A stretch of DNA of 64,000 bases from NCBI GenBank assembly GCA_907165135.1, contig OU015566.1, forward strand, positions 250,501-314,500, read 5' to 3'. Shown here piece by piece: positions 22,017 to 32,262 of this stretch. Numbering within the stretch: the stretch's first letter is position 1; each line of letters begins with the position of its first letter. The notes beneath the pieces are model-generated. The model had not been told where the DNA came from, did no database searches, and saw nothing but the letters and a program-made list of their open reading frames with translations. A program made the position numbers and the translations under genes. The stretch comes from Oikopleura dioica. Taxonomy: Eukaryota; Chordata; Appendicularia; Copelata; Oikopleuridae.

Positions 22017-24836
22017 GATTTCGAAGCGTGGGCCCCGTCGGACCACTCGATCCTCTGCCCCGGGCGTGGCCACCCAGGCCACTGCCCCGGGCGAGGCCAC
22101 CCAACAGCCATCACCCTCAGACGTGACCGAGCTCACCCAACAGCCGAAAGCCTCAGACGCGGCCGAGCCCACCCAACAGCCACAAGCCTCAGACGCGGCC
22201 GAGGCCACCCAACAGCCACAAGCCTCTGACGCGGCTAAAGCCACCCAACAGTCACAAGCCTCCGACGCGGCCGAGGCCACCCAACAGCCACAAGCCTCAG
22301 ACGCGGCCGAAGCCACCCAACAGTCACAAGCCTCAGACGCGGCAGAGGCCACCCAACAGCCAACACCCTCAGACGCGGCCGAGCTCACCCAACAGCCACA
22401 AGCCTCAGACGCGGCCGAGGCCACCCAACAGCCACAAGCCTCAGACGCGGCCGAGGCCACCCAACAGCCACAAGCCTCAGACGCGGCAGAGGCCACCCAA
22501 CAGTCACAAGCCTCAGACGCGGCCGACGTCAGCCAACAGCCAAAAGCCGCTGCCCCAAAGAAAGGAGGTGAGTTTAAAAGGGAGGGGTAGGAGGTTAGAT
22601 AAGGGTGGGACGGTGGGTCAACAATAGTTCGCCACCCAGAAGAAGGGAGGGTAGGGTCGGCTGGTTATGTCCGATCTAGAAAGCAGGACAGCCAGTGACT
22701 CTATCTCTCTCATTTTTCGGGTGGTATTTAAGGAATTAGTTACACAAATAAGGGTGGGACGGTGGGACCACAATAGCTCGCCACCCAGAAGAAGGGAGGA
22801 TAGGGTCGGCTGGTTATGTCCGATCTAGGAAGCAGGACAGCCAGTGACTCTATCTCTCTCATTTTCGGGTGGTTCTAAGGGATAAGTTACACAAATAAGA
22901 GTGGGACGGTGGGACCACAATAGCTCGCCACCCAGAAGAAGGGAGGATAGGGTCGGCTGGTTATGTCCGATCTAGGAAGCAGGACAGCCAGTGACTCTAT
23001 CTCTCTCATTTTCGGGTGGTTCTAAGGGATAAGTTATATAATAAGGGTGGGACGGTGGGACCACAATAGCTCGCCACCCAGAAGAAGGGAGGATAGGGTC
23101 GGCTGGTTATGTCCGATCTAGGAAGCAGGACAGCCAGTGACTCTATCTCTCTCATTTTCGGGTGGTTCTAAGGGATAAGTTACATAATAAGGGTGGGACT
23201 GTGGGACCGCAATAGCTCGCCACCCAGAAGAAGGGAGGATAGGGTCGGCTGGTTATGTCTACTCTAGAAAGCAAGACAGCCAGTGATTCTATCTCTCCCT
23301 TTTTCGGGTGGTAGCTAGGGATAGAATAAGGATGGACCCGAAAAAGGGATAGATAGAATTACTGACTGTCTTGCTTTCTAGAGTAGACATAACCAACCGA
23401 CCCTACCCTCCCTTATCCTTAATCATTAATTAGTCTATCATCAACTAACGGTTTTTAGGTACCTTCGGCGGGCAGAAACGAGTTCCGGCGCACATCCAAA
23501 CCCAAGTGGATACACGTCTTGCGGGCGAAAAGTTCCCCGACTTCTCCGCCCGCTTTCACGACATTGTGAAAGTGTGCCTGTGTTTCGCTAACACCTGGCT
23601 AAAATGCCAAAATACCGCACACCGACTCACTATCTTGCACCTCACGCACGATGACTACGAAAAGGGAAAGGTGACGGACAAGGTACTTTTTAAACCAACG
23701 CTTCTTATTTAACATCATTTCTAGGCGTATAATCGCTCCATTTTACGCTACATCGGGACGTTCTCGAGCAAGCAGCTAGGGTCATGGGACAGGGTGCTGT
23801 CGGCAGGAGTGAAGATGACTGTCCCCCATCTTCCCTGCTTCGAGCCATCCTGCGACGCGCGGTCCGACAGCGTTTCCCTCCACACTGTATCATCTGGCGA
23901 CGAAACGGTAGTGTCGGCCGACAACAACTGGCTTGATATCGAAATGGAGGAGGAGCCAACCGAGTTCAGTCCAGGAAAGGGCCTCATATTAGGTAAGCCT
24001 ACTTTTCTTTCAGAAATTTATTGAAATTTATAGAAATCCGCAAGGATAGAGCTCCCAAAGACCGACATGTGCACAACTGGCTACCCTACCACCTAATCTC
24101 AATCTCCTACAAAGACGAGCACGATGAAACACGAATCTGGACACAAAGCTGGAAGGCCTTCCTCAAACTCAACCCTGAACAGGGAATGAACAAAGACCTA
24201 AGGAAAGGGGTGGAGAAGCTGAACAACACAATACACACGAAAAGCTTCTTGCCATGGCGCCGCTCTCTGTACATCGCTCAATGTCACTCGTAAGGAAAGT
24301 ATTTTACCACACCTCTAATATATATTCTAGCTATCTACTGCGCAAGTCGCGCAGAGCAAAGCGCCAGAACCTGAAAGAAGAGCTGGAAGGCGCGCGGGGT
24401 CTCAGCTTTGGTCGGTGGATGTAAGTAATATTTCAAGTTAATCAATTCTTATTCTTTAATTCAGGTCGAACGCTGTCGTCCTCAGCGACGCAGGGGAGAA
24501 GATAGACGAGTGGAACACCAGATTTGAGTGGGAAGCGGCATTCGCCGCTTCAATACGAGAATTCCAGGCGGATACGCTACAAAAACGCAGCGGGTTGGGA
24601 AGCGGCTCCAAGTACAGTGTCGTCATCGTAAGTTTATCAGATTCTTTTCAAATAAATGTGTTTTCTAGAGGTCGAAAAGGCAAGGACCCGGCCCGTGCAA
24701 GAAGAAAGGTCCGTCCAAGACGAAACGACCTGCCCCCTCCAAGACGAAGCGACCCGGCCCCTCGAAGACGAAGCGACCCGGCCCCTCGAAGACAAGACGA
24801 CCCGGCCCCGCTACGAAGAAAGCGAAGAAATCTTGA
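22017..24836 (+). CDS. unknown multi-exon protein with repeat-coded N- and C-termini
   Basis: Exons fit at 22017-22567, 23459-23682, 23725-23992, 24034-24289, 24331-24420, 24465-24627 and 24669-24836, all GT-AG and frame-consistent. The stop is TGA at 24834. The start exon is missing. The first exon codes about 12 tandem 12-aa units of the type ATQQPQASDAAE. The middle 330 aa are non-repetitive and globular-looking (e.g. FPDFSARFHDIVKVCLCF, WLPYHLISISYKDEHDE, WNTRFEWEAAFAASIREF) with no recognised family. The last exon codes a Lys/Arg/Pro tail of SKTKRPGP repeats, suggesting nucleic-acid or chromatin binding. Introns are 41-44 nt apart from the first, 891 nt, filled by satellite DNA. It lies inside the Polinton TIRs on the strand opposite to the core genes, so it may be an acquired accessory gene. 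Confidence 0.65.
22080..22545 (+). repeat. 36-bp coding minisatellite
   Basis: About 12 copies of a 36-bp unit such as GCGGCCGAGGCCACCCAACA plus CCACAAGCCTCAGAC. All are in frame with the gene above. The minus strand is also open for 165 codons, a by-product of the repeat. Confidence 0.8.
22590..23415 (+). repeat. about 147-bp tandem satellite inside an intron, last unit inverted
   Basis: Five near-identical units each contain GGGTGGGACGGTGGGACCAC, GAAGAAGGGAGGATAGGGTC, GGCTGGTTATGTCCGATCTA and CAGCCAGTGACTCTATCTCT. The fifth differs (TGTCTACTCTAGAAAGCAAG). It is followed at about 23335-23412 by an inverted copy of its own second half, making a hairpin of about 80-bp arms next to the splice acceptor. 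Confidence 0.8.
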
Positions 24837-25411
24837 CTGTCCTCCCCCCTTTTCTTCTCTCTCAATACAAGAGACAGTACAAGAAATTCAAAATCAAACG
24901 ATTAATAATTGTTTGATATGTAGTTTACTGTTTTTTGCAAGTGTTGGCAATGTATGCAGGCAAGTTGTTGATAGAAATGCTCATAATTGAAAAGAATTCA
25001 GTCGAAATCAATTTTAAGGATAGAAAATAAAATTTATTTTAATTTCAATACAGTTGATACAGAATAAGATGTTGTAAATACGGAATACATTTGATATTCA
25101 CGAGAAAAAACCGAATTTTGCAGGTAAAATTGTGACATTTTAAAGGAAGAATCACCCGAAGTCACAATCACAATATTCTTAATGATTGAGTTTCATTTTA
25201 TCAAGAAGTAGGCAGATGCGATCAATACGACAGATAAAAAAACATATGTTTCATTTCAAAGTTCAATTTTCAAGTAAACTTCGGCTTTGAAAGCTTAACC
25301 CAAATTTTGTTTCATTTTGACTTTGTGATGAGGAAGGAGAAGCTGTTACAGTTAAATTGAGGTCAGTATCCAAAAGAGGGCGTTGAGAGCACGAGGTTTC
25401 CCGCTGAGAGC
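24837..25411. other. intergenic between the two oppositely oriented Polinton gene blocks
   Basis: The two flanking genes converge on this stretch. AAAATAAAATTTATTTTAAT near 25026 is palindromic and offers AATAAA signals on both strands, so a shared terminator zone is likely. No exon is seen. Confidence 0.45.
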
Positions 25412-25996
25412 TTACTTCATCTTAGTCACGTAAACACTGCAGGTGAGGAGCTTAGTTAGATTGTATCCGCTCTTTCTGAAACTACTTTGATTTTCGTGCT
25501 GTATTTCAACCAGTTTGGGAATGTCAGACCAGTTTGGAATGTTTTCCAGGAACTCTTTTTTAGTAGACTTGTTCTTTATCAAATGTGGCTCGATCGGGAG
25601 TCCAGTCGAAATTTGAGGCCAATGAAATCTGTATCGAGAGTCAGGATCTTCAGTCAAAATATTCTCCATGAGAAATCCAAAATCGATTTTGATCCGAAAG
25701 ACTGGTGAAATCACATCGAAGATATCTTCAATGAGATTGTTCAAATCAAAATCTTTGTTAATAAGCAATCTCAAATGAGCCGTTTCGACGACTCGTCCTG
25801 GTTTTGGAGGAGGAATGATAAGCCTGTTGTGTAGCTGACCAACTCTCTCTGTCTGTCTAAAGTAATCAAGCTCCTCTTCTTCAAGTGGTAGATGAATTCC
25901 ACCGTATTCTTTACGAAGTGCTTCTAAATCTGCTCTTTCTGATGGATAAAAAGGCATTTTATAAGAAAGTACCGAGAAAAATTGATTTATATTCAC
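25412..25996 (-). CDS. Polinton accessory protein resembling PolB-leader proteins
   Basis: A 194-codon frame with an internal ATG at 25957 that may be the true start. The centre (FRIKIDFGFLMENIL, YRFHWPQISTG, then KEFLENI) resembles segments often found at the N-terminus of Polinton or parvovirus-like PolB polyproteins or as a separate ORF before them. That resemblance is from memory and weak. It sits 24 bp downstream of the polymerase stop on the same strand, so the two may be co-transcribed. Confidence 0.5.
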   Translation of the reverse strand: MNINQFFSVLSYKMPFYPSERADLEALRKEYGGIHLPLEEEELDYFRQTERVGQLHNRLIIPPPKPGRVVETAHLRLLINKDFDLNNLIEDIFDVISPVFRIKIDFGFLMENILTEDPDSRYRFHWPQISTGLPIEPHLIKNKSTKKEFLENIPNWSDIPKLVEIQHENQSSFRKSGYNLTKLLTCSVYVTKMK

Positions 25997-26020
25997 CCAA
26001 ATTTATTCACTTGGAACAGA

Positions 26021-29000
26021 TTAAAGGATTTCCCCGTTGAGGGTCAGTGGTTTACATGTGACGCCGTCCGACATGACTCGAAGCTTTACAAAAATATTCG
26101 AGAGAACTTTCTTTTCGATGGAAATTCGTTTCACAATATTGTCGTTAGTCGAGCGTAACATGCGAACTTTGCATGTGTTACTAGTGGTTACAGTTTCATT
26201 TAGACAATCAAGAAATTCTTGAAGTTTGAGCTCGTGATTGTGAGGAACTCCTTTCGTTGATCGCTTTGTCTGTTTGTTTTCTTCATCATAGCCAAAGTAC
26301 ATCTTGTTTCCAAGACAAACAAGTGCGCCATTATTCGTTTGCCATTCCGCTTAAAAAACTTGGTATCTATTCGAAACATCAGCAAACCTTTAAGAAGTCC
26401 AGGAGTTTTGTGATTTAGAGTTGTATCTTCAAGGACAATCCATTTATGCCAAACTTGTAGAAATTCGTCCATGAGTTCTTCCCGAACACAAGGTAGTAAA
26501 GCGGCTTCCATCTGTGACCTTGTTGTTTTACCGTCCGTTCCGCTTCGAGTGAACGCTAAAATATGATTATAAGTGACAGAAAATATAAACTTACATATTG
26601 CCAAACTGTCTGTATCGCAATAGTTCAGCTTGTAGGATCCAGGTCTCAGGTATTTGTGAAGAAATTTATAAACAAAGGAGAGAAAGTGAAGTTTCGAGTT
26701 TTGAAGAATAGCCACACCAAGAACAGTTGGCTTGTCATCTTTGATGCGTAACTTGTCGAAAATGACTTCGGAAATTTCATACTCACCGTTTTCTTGAGAG
26801 AGTGTCTCATGAGATTTAAATGTTGGCTTTATAATTGACTTTTTCAGTTGCTTATCATTGTTAAATTTGGTATTTGGTCGGTCGACCTGTTCGATGGCTT
26901 TACCGAAACCACCGCAATTGCCAATCGTTTTAAATGCAAGAGCAAGAGCAGTATTCTTGTCATCAAGAGCATTGACTCGACCATGAGTAATATTGTCAGC
27001 ATAATCACTTAGACTTTTAGTTGCTCGAAATTGGGTGAAAGATTGAATGTTAGTTACTTCTAAGCCTAGGTCAAGATAAAATTTCACTAATGTTGTCAAG
27101 AGAAACATACTCTTACCATTATATGTTTGTACGACCGTTTCTTGATCGCATTTGCTTCCGGTTTTTTCAAATTGAGCTTTCATATAAGGACTCAAATGCT
27201 CGTTTGTGATTTTCATTCGCTGAATCACTGGCGGAAAATTTATGTACGAGATTTGATCAAAGACCTCTTTCGGACAAGAAACATCCGCTACAATAAATCC
27301 ATATATCTCGTCATTTCGAATGCCGTCGAGAATGCTCTTTTCGGACTCTTTGAGTTTAAATATCCGACCCCAGTATTTTGAAACACGGTCGACATAATAT
27401 CTATTACGACGATGGATCCATTCACATTCGCGCATAATATGAACAGTCCCTTTTCTGGACAAAATGCGCTTTTTCTTCTCAAACTCATGGTCAGCCTGAC
27501 CTGGATTGCAATCAACGCAGTATTGATGAAAATAACAACCTAAGAACTCAAAATAGTGATGTTTTCCATCAACACAAGCGTAGCCATCAATTTTATAATT
27601 AAGAACCTGATGCTCACCCCTGAAATATTGATGTTCGAGTCTGAGTCGCTCACCATTAGCTTGAACCAACAAGGGGCTGAATTCATCAATATATGTGAGC
27701 CACTGGAGTGCGGCAAGAGAGTTATCTGTCGTCATGATCGATTTGCGGAAGACGGAATTGTCGATTTTTTGCCATCGTATACCTTATTATATAGTGAGGT
27801 CAGAAATCAAAGAAGCTTTACCTGGGGTGGATGGTAGCAACATTTTTTGAGCGAAGAGGTACAAGGCATTGAAGTCGAAAAAGACTATCTTTGTGAACGG
27901 ATCCCCATTCGGCGCAAACTTTGCATTTTCCGGAGCATCCACGTCGGGTCGAAGTTCAGTATAGCGAGAGTAGACGTTCACAGGACCACCAATTATATTA
28001 TCACGTAAGAGTTTGTGTTCCTTGTGATAATTTCGGTGGAACGAAACTATATAAATGTCATGAAAGTCAACAAGAATATCTTACATGTAAGCGGGGAATT
28101 CTTCGAGTAACCTTCAAAAACACACGCCATCGCAAATTTGGGCAAGCTCATACAGAAAGAAGGGTCAATTTTAAAAGTCTCGAAAAATAATTTGAATTGA
28201 TTGTCAATTGCTTTCGCAAAAGGGGTGACATCTGTCAAATTGTAGTGTTTGAGCCAATGACCCATAGAATAATTTTGATCTCGTCTTTGATTTCTATAAA
28301 ACTCAGATCTGAAAAGTTCATAATCTTCCTCAGAGATTTCCTTATTCTTGAGACTAGAAAAAAATTCATCTCTTGGAGGGAAATTTTTATCGTTCATGAT
28401 ATCAAAGACGCTGCGATATTTTTCATATGGCCAAATCGCTTTTCCTTCCTCGACTCCTCCTTGCTTGAGATATCCAGCCAAATCAGTTGGAGTGCTGAAT
28501 AGTTTGGCATCCTTGAATTGATATGTTGGCGTTGACATTGAGAAATAATGAGTGCCTTTTTTAATACTAGTGAATTTTGACCCATACTTTTTCATAAGAA
28601 TGGGTATAAGGTAGGGACTTAAAACTTTCAAATCAAATTTAGCACTATTGAAACCGTAAATGTCCATTTTCGCATAGTTTGTGAGCTCTCGTCGCAGATA
28701 TCGAACTTTCATCTTTCGCTCGGCATTGACTAGAAACTGGTCAGCAATTTTCTTGTTTCTAAATTACCTGAGTTGATATCGATGTTTTTGAGATTCTGGA
28801 TTGCATCTTTTAGCTCAGAGGGAAGATACGTTTCTTCAGAGACAGCAAGGTCTTCAATTTCGTCGACAAATTTTTGAACAAGTTGTTTCGCGGCATCATT
28901 TTCATCACTCCGCCTTATCAAGAACCGCTGGTATCCAAAATTACTCCCGATTGCGATGGAAAGAAGTCGAAGTTCCGAATGAACAGTTGTTGACTTGGTC

Positions 29001-29953
29001 GTTTCCTCAATCGGTCTCTCCATCGTTTCGATGTCAAACGTAACTAGATTTTTGAATTTTCAAAAAATCTCACAATAAAGCTTACCGAATCTTGTCTTTC
29101 TGAACTTTCTCATCTCAGAAGACAGGAAACCAGCTTGAATCGCCTCCTCGATTGGATTTATTGAGACCCCGTAAGCTCGCTGGGTTGGAGTAATTTTTTT
29201 GACACGAGCCTTACATTTCAAATCATGTTTTTTAAACAACGTCTCAAAATATGTTTCAAATCCACATTTCGGATTCAAACATTTGTAAAATGTTGCTAAA
29301 TTATTCATGTTGAAAATAAATCTGAGGGTTAGCGCGTTTTCGGACATAAGCTCGTCTTTGTCAACAATAAAGTTGAGAGTCCGCGTAGAGTCATCGGCTC
29401 GAAATGTTTGCAAGAGCTCTAATTTGACTTGTGAACGCTGGTCAGGCAGATGAGACGTGCCCAAAGAGAAAAAATTTGTCTCCGCATTCAATTTTTTCGC
29501 ATATTTTGATAATTCCCTCGAAAAGACTTGATCCGGTCCATCGAATAAACTTAATCCCTGAATTTTAAACGAAAAATCATTTATGTTCTTGAGTCTGCCT
29601 TTTCTGTCCAATTTACTGAGAAAAATGTCGAAAGAATAAAGGTAAAAATATGACTCGCCTTCTTCAACAAATTTTTGCGATTTTTTAACAACCACATCGT
29701 CAACTAAAACAAGTTTTATCGATTTTTTACATTTAGACTTCACTCTAAGGATTTCAAGTTGATAAAAGTCTAAAATTGGTTCCGTGGCAAGAGAAGAGCT
29801 ATTTACTGATAGATGGTAAATATGGGAAATGAACTGTCGATGAGCTAATTTTCCGTCCTTAAAAAGTTTGGTGTAATCCTCTGTGCATCGCTGAAGCTCT
29901 CCGAGAGTTATCCATGGATTTAACCCAGGAAAAAAGAGATTATACCTTTTCAT
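26021..29953 (-). CDS. protein-primed DNA polymerase B (Polinton pPolB)
   Basis: Replicates the element, by analogy with adenovirus and phi29 polymerases using a terminal protein. Seven exons fit: 29953-29086, 29043-28768, 28729-28085, 28046-27822, 27782-26595, 26555-26388, 26349-26021. The six introns are 38-42 nt, all in phase 1, giving 1232 aa. Motifs in order: Cys/His cluster KCLNPKCGFETYF (about aa 235), ExoI FVTFDIET (about 290), ExoII YGFNSAKFDL (about 410), PolA DFNALYLFA (about 655), PolB KTIGNCGGFGKA (about 956), PolC NYCDTDSLAI (about 1060), then a C-terminal STKGVPHNH block as in other Polintons. All catalytic acidic residues seen are intact. A TATA-like TATAAAAAG lies only about 25-30 bp before the ATG. 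Confidence 0.9.
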
Positions 29954-29970
29954 GCTTGAGACTTGACGCT

Positions 29971-30062
29971 CACTCTTTTTATAACAACGTTGACTTGCGC
30001 CACCAGCTCAACCAAATTCTAAAAAGTCAATTTTGCGCCACCAGCTCAACCAAACTCGATTT
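29971..30062 (-). promoter_or_regulatory. PolB upstream region with duplicated GCGCCACC box
   Basis: Two direct copies of TTGCGCCACCAGCTCAACCA about 36 bp apart lie just upstream of a TATAAAAAG on the minus strand. TTTTGCGCC in the second copy resembles an E2F site. A role in S-phase-linked early expression is inference. Confidence 0.45.
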
Positions 30063-30112
30063 CGCGACTATTTCCTGCAAATAAACAAAACAAAAATTAT
30101 TTCAATGGACGT

Positions 30113-30592
30113 CTATTGAATCTCAACTGAGTAGAATGAAACAAGCATGAAAACAGGGTAACCAGTTTGGATAGAAACGGCCAGTTCGAAGCCCTGTCGT
30201 CGCAGGCGGGATCGGCGGCGTGGAGTTCGATCAACAAGGAGAACCGCGGAGTCGACGACAGTAAGATGGAAATTTTCTTGCTCGGCGATGCGGGTGCAAA
30301 GTCGTCCGTCCAGGTCATTAAACTCGTCGCTACCAATTACGACGTCCATCGTATAGGGATGAAGAGCTCCAAGCCGAAATCGGACAAGCTGGAGAACGCC
30401 ATCATCGTTCTTGACGCAGTAGAAACCTTTGTAGCTAGTCAGCCAAGGATGTGTCTCAGCGGCGGTGTAAATCAATTCCAGAAAAAAGCGTAGCTGAGGA
30501 ATGGGGTGTGTTCGAGCCGTTTCCATCCGAAAGTCAAGGTCAGGCTGATCGTTACCGGGTTGCTCAACTTCCAGATCGCTATCAGAATCCAT
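30113..30592 (-). CDS. Polinton accessory protein, paralogue of the 31599-32102 product
   Basis: 159 codons with an acidic start (MDSDSDLEVEQPGNDQPDLD). The core HPWLTSYKGFYCVKNDDGVL and DVVIGSDEFNDLDG aligns with VPWLYDYRGYIIVGRSENGT and TATIGSDADIDISG of the neighbouring plus-strand gene. The ends FYSVEIQ and IYSITL also match. No outside family was recognised. No TM segment or signal peptide. The two genes lie about 1 kb apart on opposite strands with the RING gene between them, so an ancient inverted duplication is likely. Confidence 0.65.
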   Translation of the reverse strand: MDSDSDLEVEQPGNDQPDLDFRMETARTHPIPQLRFFLELIYTAAETHPWLTSYKGFYCVKNDDGVLQLVRFRLGALHPYTMDVVIGSDEFNDLDGRLCTRIAEQENFHLTVVDSAVLLVDRTPRRRSRLRRQGFELAVSIQTGYPVFMLVSFYSVEIQ

Positions 30593-30797
30593 CTTCTTAA
30601 TCTTTCTCGATTTTCGGACTAAGTCTTTGAGCTTTTCGAAAAAAAAATTTTGCTGTCTTCTTTTCCTTCAGCTCAGCCTTTTTATTTTCAACTCAATTTC
30701 TAGCGCCTCGAATTCTGAAAAGCGCGCCGCGAGTCTGAGCGCCATCGGGGAAATGAGATAAATCCGGGATCAGGGTGAATTGTGAGTATAATTGAAA
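30593..30797. promoter_or_regulatory. divergent promoter region
   Basis: Separates two divergently transcribed genes. It contains a T-rich run and a GC-rich patch (AAAAGCGCGCCGCGAGTCTG, GAGCGCCATCGGGG) beside the RING gene start. GCGCC-type boxes recur upstream of other accessory genes here. Confidence 0.4.
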
Positions 30798-31402
30798 ATG
30801 TCAACTATTGACTATCAATTAAAACCCCTCCCAGAGACTGAAATTGTTCTTTTTTGTCTCGGCTGCGACAGAAAAAATACAGACAACTACCAAGTCGATT
30901 ATCTGGAGCCCGATGATGACATAGAAGACAAAGCTTTTAGCGTTTGGCTGGTATGCGAATTCTGCGCGAAGGAAATAACAATCGCCTTTACTCCTGAGGA
31001 ATGGAACCTTTTCGCCAGTCAGGCTGACAAACAAGAAGACCAATACTTTTCGAGAGTTTCAGCAGTCGCATTTTGCAAAACCTATTTGCTTTCGGATTGC
31101 TACGGTGACTTGTTTATCAAAGCTCAACAACGAAAAATGGCTCGACGAGAAATTGACAAAGATGAGGAAAAAGTTTGTATCTTTTGCCACGAAGATGATG
31201 TCAAAATGGTATTTCTTCCGATTTTCAGCATTCTTCTAATTATTTTTAGATTTCTAGTCCCTGCAAGCATTTTTATTGTGAAAAATGCTATGCGAAACAT
31301 CGCGAAATATCTCCACGAAAAGATGACTGTGCGTTCTGCAGAATTCCATTTCGATACACCCGATTCTCCGACATTGTCGCTGAAAAAAGAAGAAACGACT
31401 AA
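30798..31402 (+). CDS. RING-finger protein with an N-terminal zinc-binding pair
   Basis: Two exons, 30798-31208 and 31250-31402, separated by a 41-nt GT-AG intron. The unspliced frame misses the domain. The 187-aa product has CxxC pairs near aa 20 and 53 and a complete C3HC4 RING: C127, C130, C142, H144, C147, C150, C164 and C167, with the typical SPCKHFYCEKC centre. RING domains usually act as E3 ubiquitin ligases, so it may target host proteins, but there is no direct evidence of substrate. No BIR, TRIM or membrane segment is seen. It sits between the two paralogous genes in the accessory block of the Polinton. Confidence 0.8.
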
Positions 31403-31598
31403 AAGATCTTTTCGCTTTCACTTTTCTGTCCATGTGCACCTAGGCAATCTGTTTTCAATAAAAGAAAGTGCATGAAATTGAAGGTGCGTGTAATTTGCAG
31501 GTGACATATGACCTTAGTGAGGCGCTAGAACTCAAGCTCTGATATAAGCGAAGGTTTGAAACAAGAATCATCAAAAATTGAAATAAGTCTTTTTCGAA

Positions 31599-32102
31599 AT
31601 GGAAATCAACAATCAAAACGAGTTGGCCCCTTCTTATGATGACGTTCTGAATGAAGAATATGAGGCCCAGCAGCGAGAAAATGAATTTTCATTATTTCAA
31701 ATCCCCGGCTTAAAACGAAAAATGAAAAATTTTGCCAGAAAAAGCGTCACAGTTCCATGGCTCTATGACTACCGAGGATATATTATTGTCGGACGGTCTG
31801 AGAATGGTACTGTCCAGTTGTTGCAGTTTTTGGAAGGACTGCAAAATTCGCGCATGATGACAGCGACGATCGGGTCAGATGCCGACATCGACATTTCTGG
31901 GACGCCAGTTTTTGCAATGGGATCGCTGCCAGATGCTAGAAAAATGAATATCGTCAGCGTTAACGACTTCATTGCAATCACCGACGATAGGCTGCTCCAA
32001 ACAATGGAGCTTGAGAATGAAGGAACTCAGCTTGCGATTACAATGGACGACGACGGAGAACTTCACTACAATATGGTACGAATCTACTCAATTACTCTGT
32101 AA
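31599..32102 (+). CDS. Polinton accessory protein, paralogue of the 30113-30592 product
   Basis: 167 codons, one exon, ATG at 31599. The N-terminal third is charged and has no counterpart in the paralogue. The rest shares the WLxxYxG, IGSD and C-terminal VRIYSIT/VSFYSVE features, alternating like a beta-rich fold. No known domain is identified. Confidence 0.65.
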   Translation: MEINNQNELAPSYDDVLNEEYEAQQRENEFSLFQIPGLKRKMKNFARKSVTVPWLYDYRGYIIVGRSENGTVQLLQFLEGLQNSRMMTATIGSDADIDISGTPVFAMGSLPDARKMNIVSVNDFIAITDDRLLQTMELENEGTQLAITMDDDGELHYNMVRIYSITL

Positions 32103-32262
32103 TTCTTTCACTACTGTTCATTCTCGATTGTTGAGAATTTTTCCTGCTCTTTCATTTTCTTTCTTTGTTTTGACTCATGCAAACAATCTTTATTGAAATA
32201 AAAGTCCTTTTTTCACTGCAATAACTGTTTATTTTTTTTTTGAGGCAAAGTGGATGGGCAGT

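Noticed and set aside
21999-22496. Minus-strand 165-codon Cys/Trp-containing repeat ORF
   Set aside because: It is the complement of the 36-bp coding repeat; the plus frame alone joins to downstream exons.
24665-24865. Minus-strand Gly/Pro repeat ORF
   Set aside because: It is the complement of the SKTKRPGP coding repeat and has no exon context.
30798-31402. RING protein as an IAP or TRIM protein
   Set aside because: No BIR repeat, B-box or coiled coil is visible; only the RING and two extra CxxC pairs.
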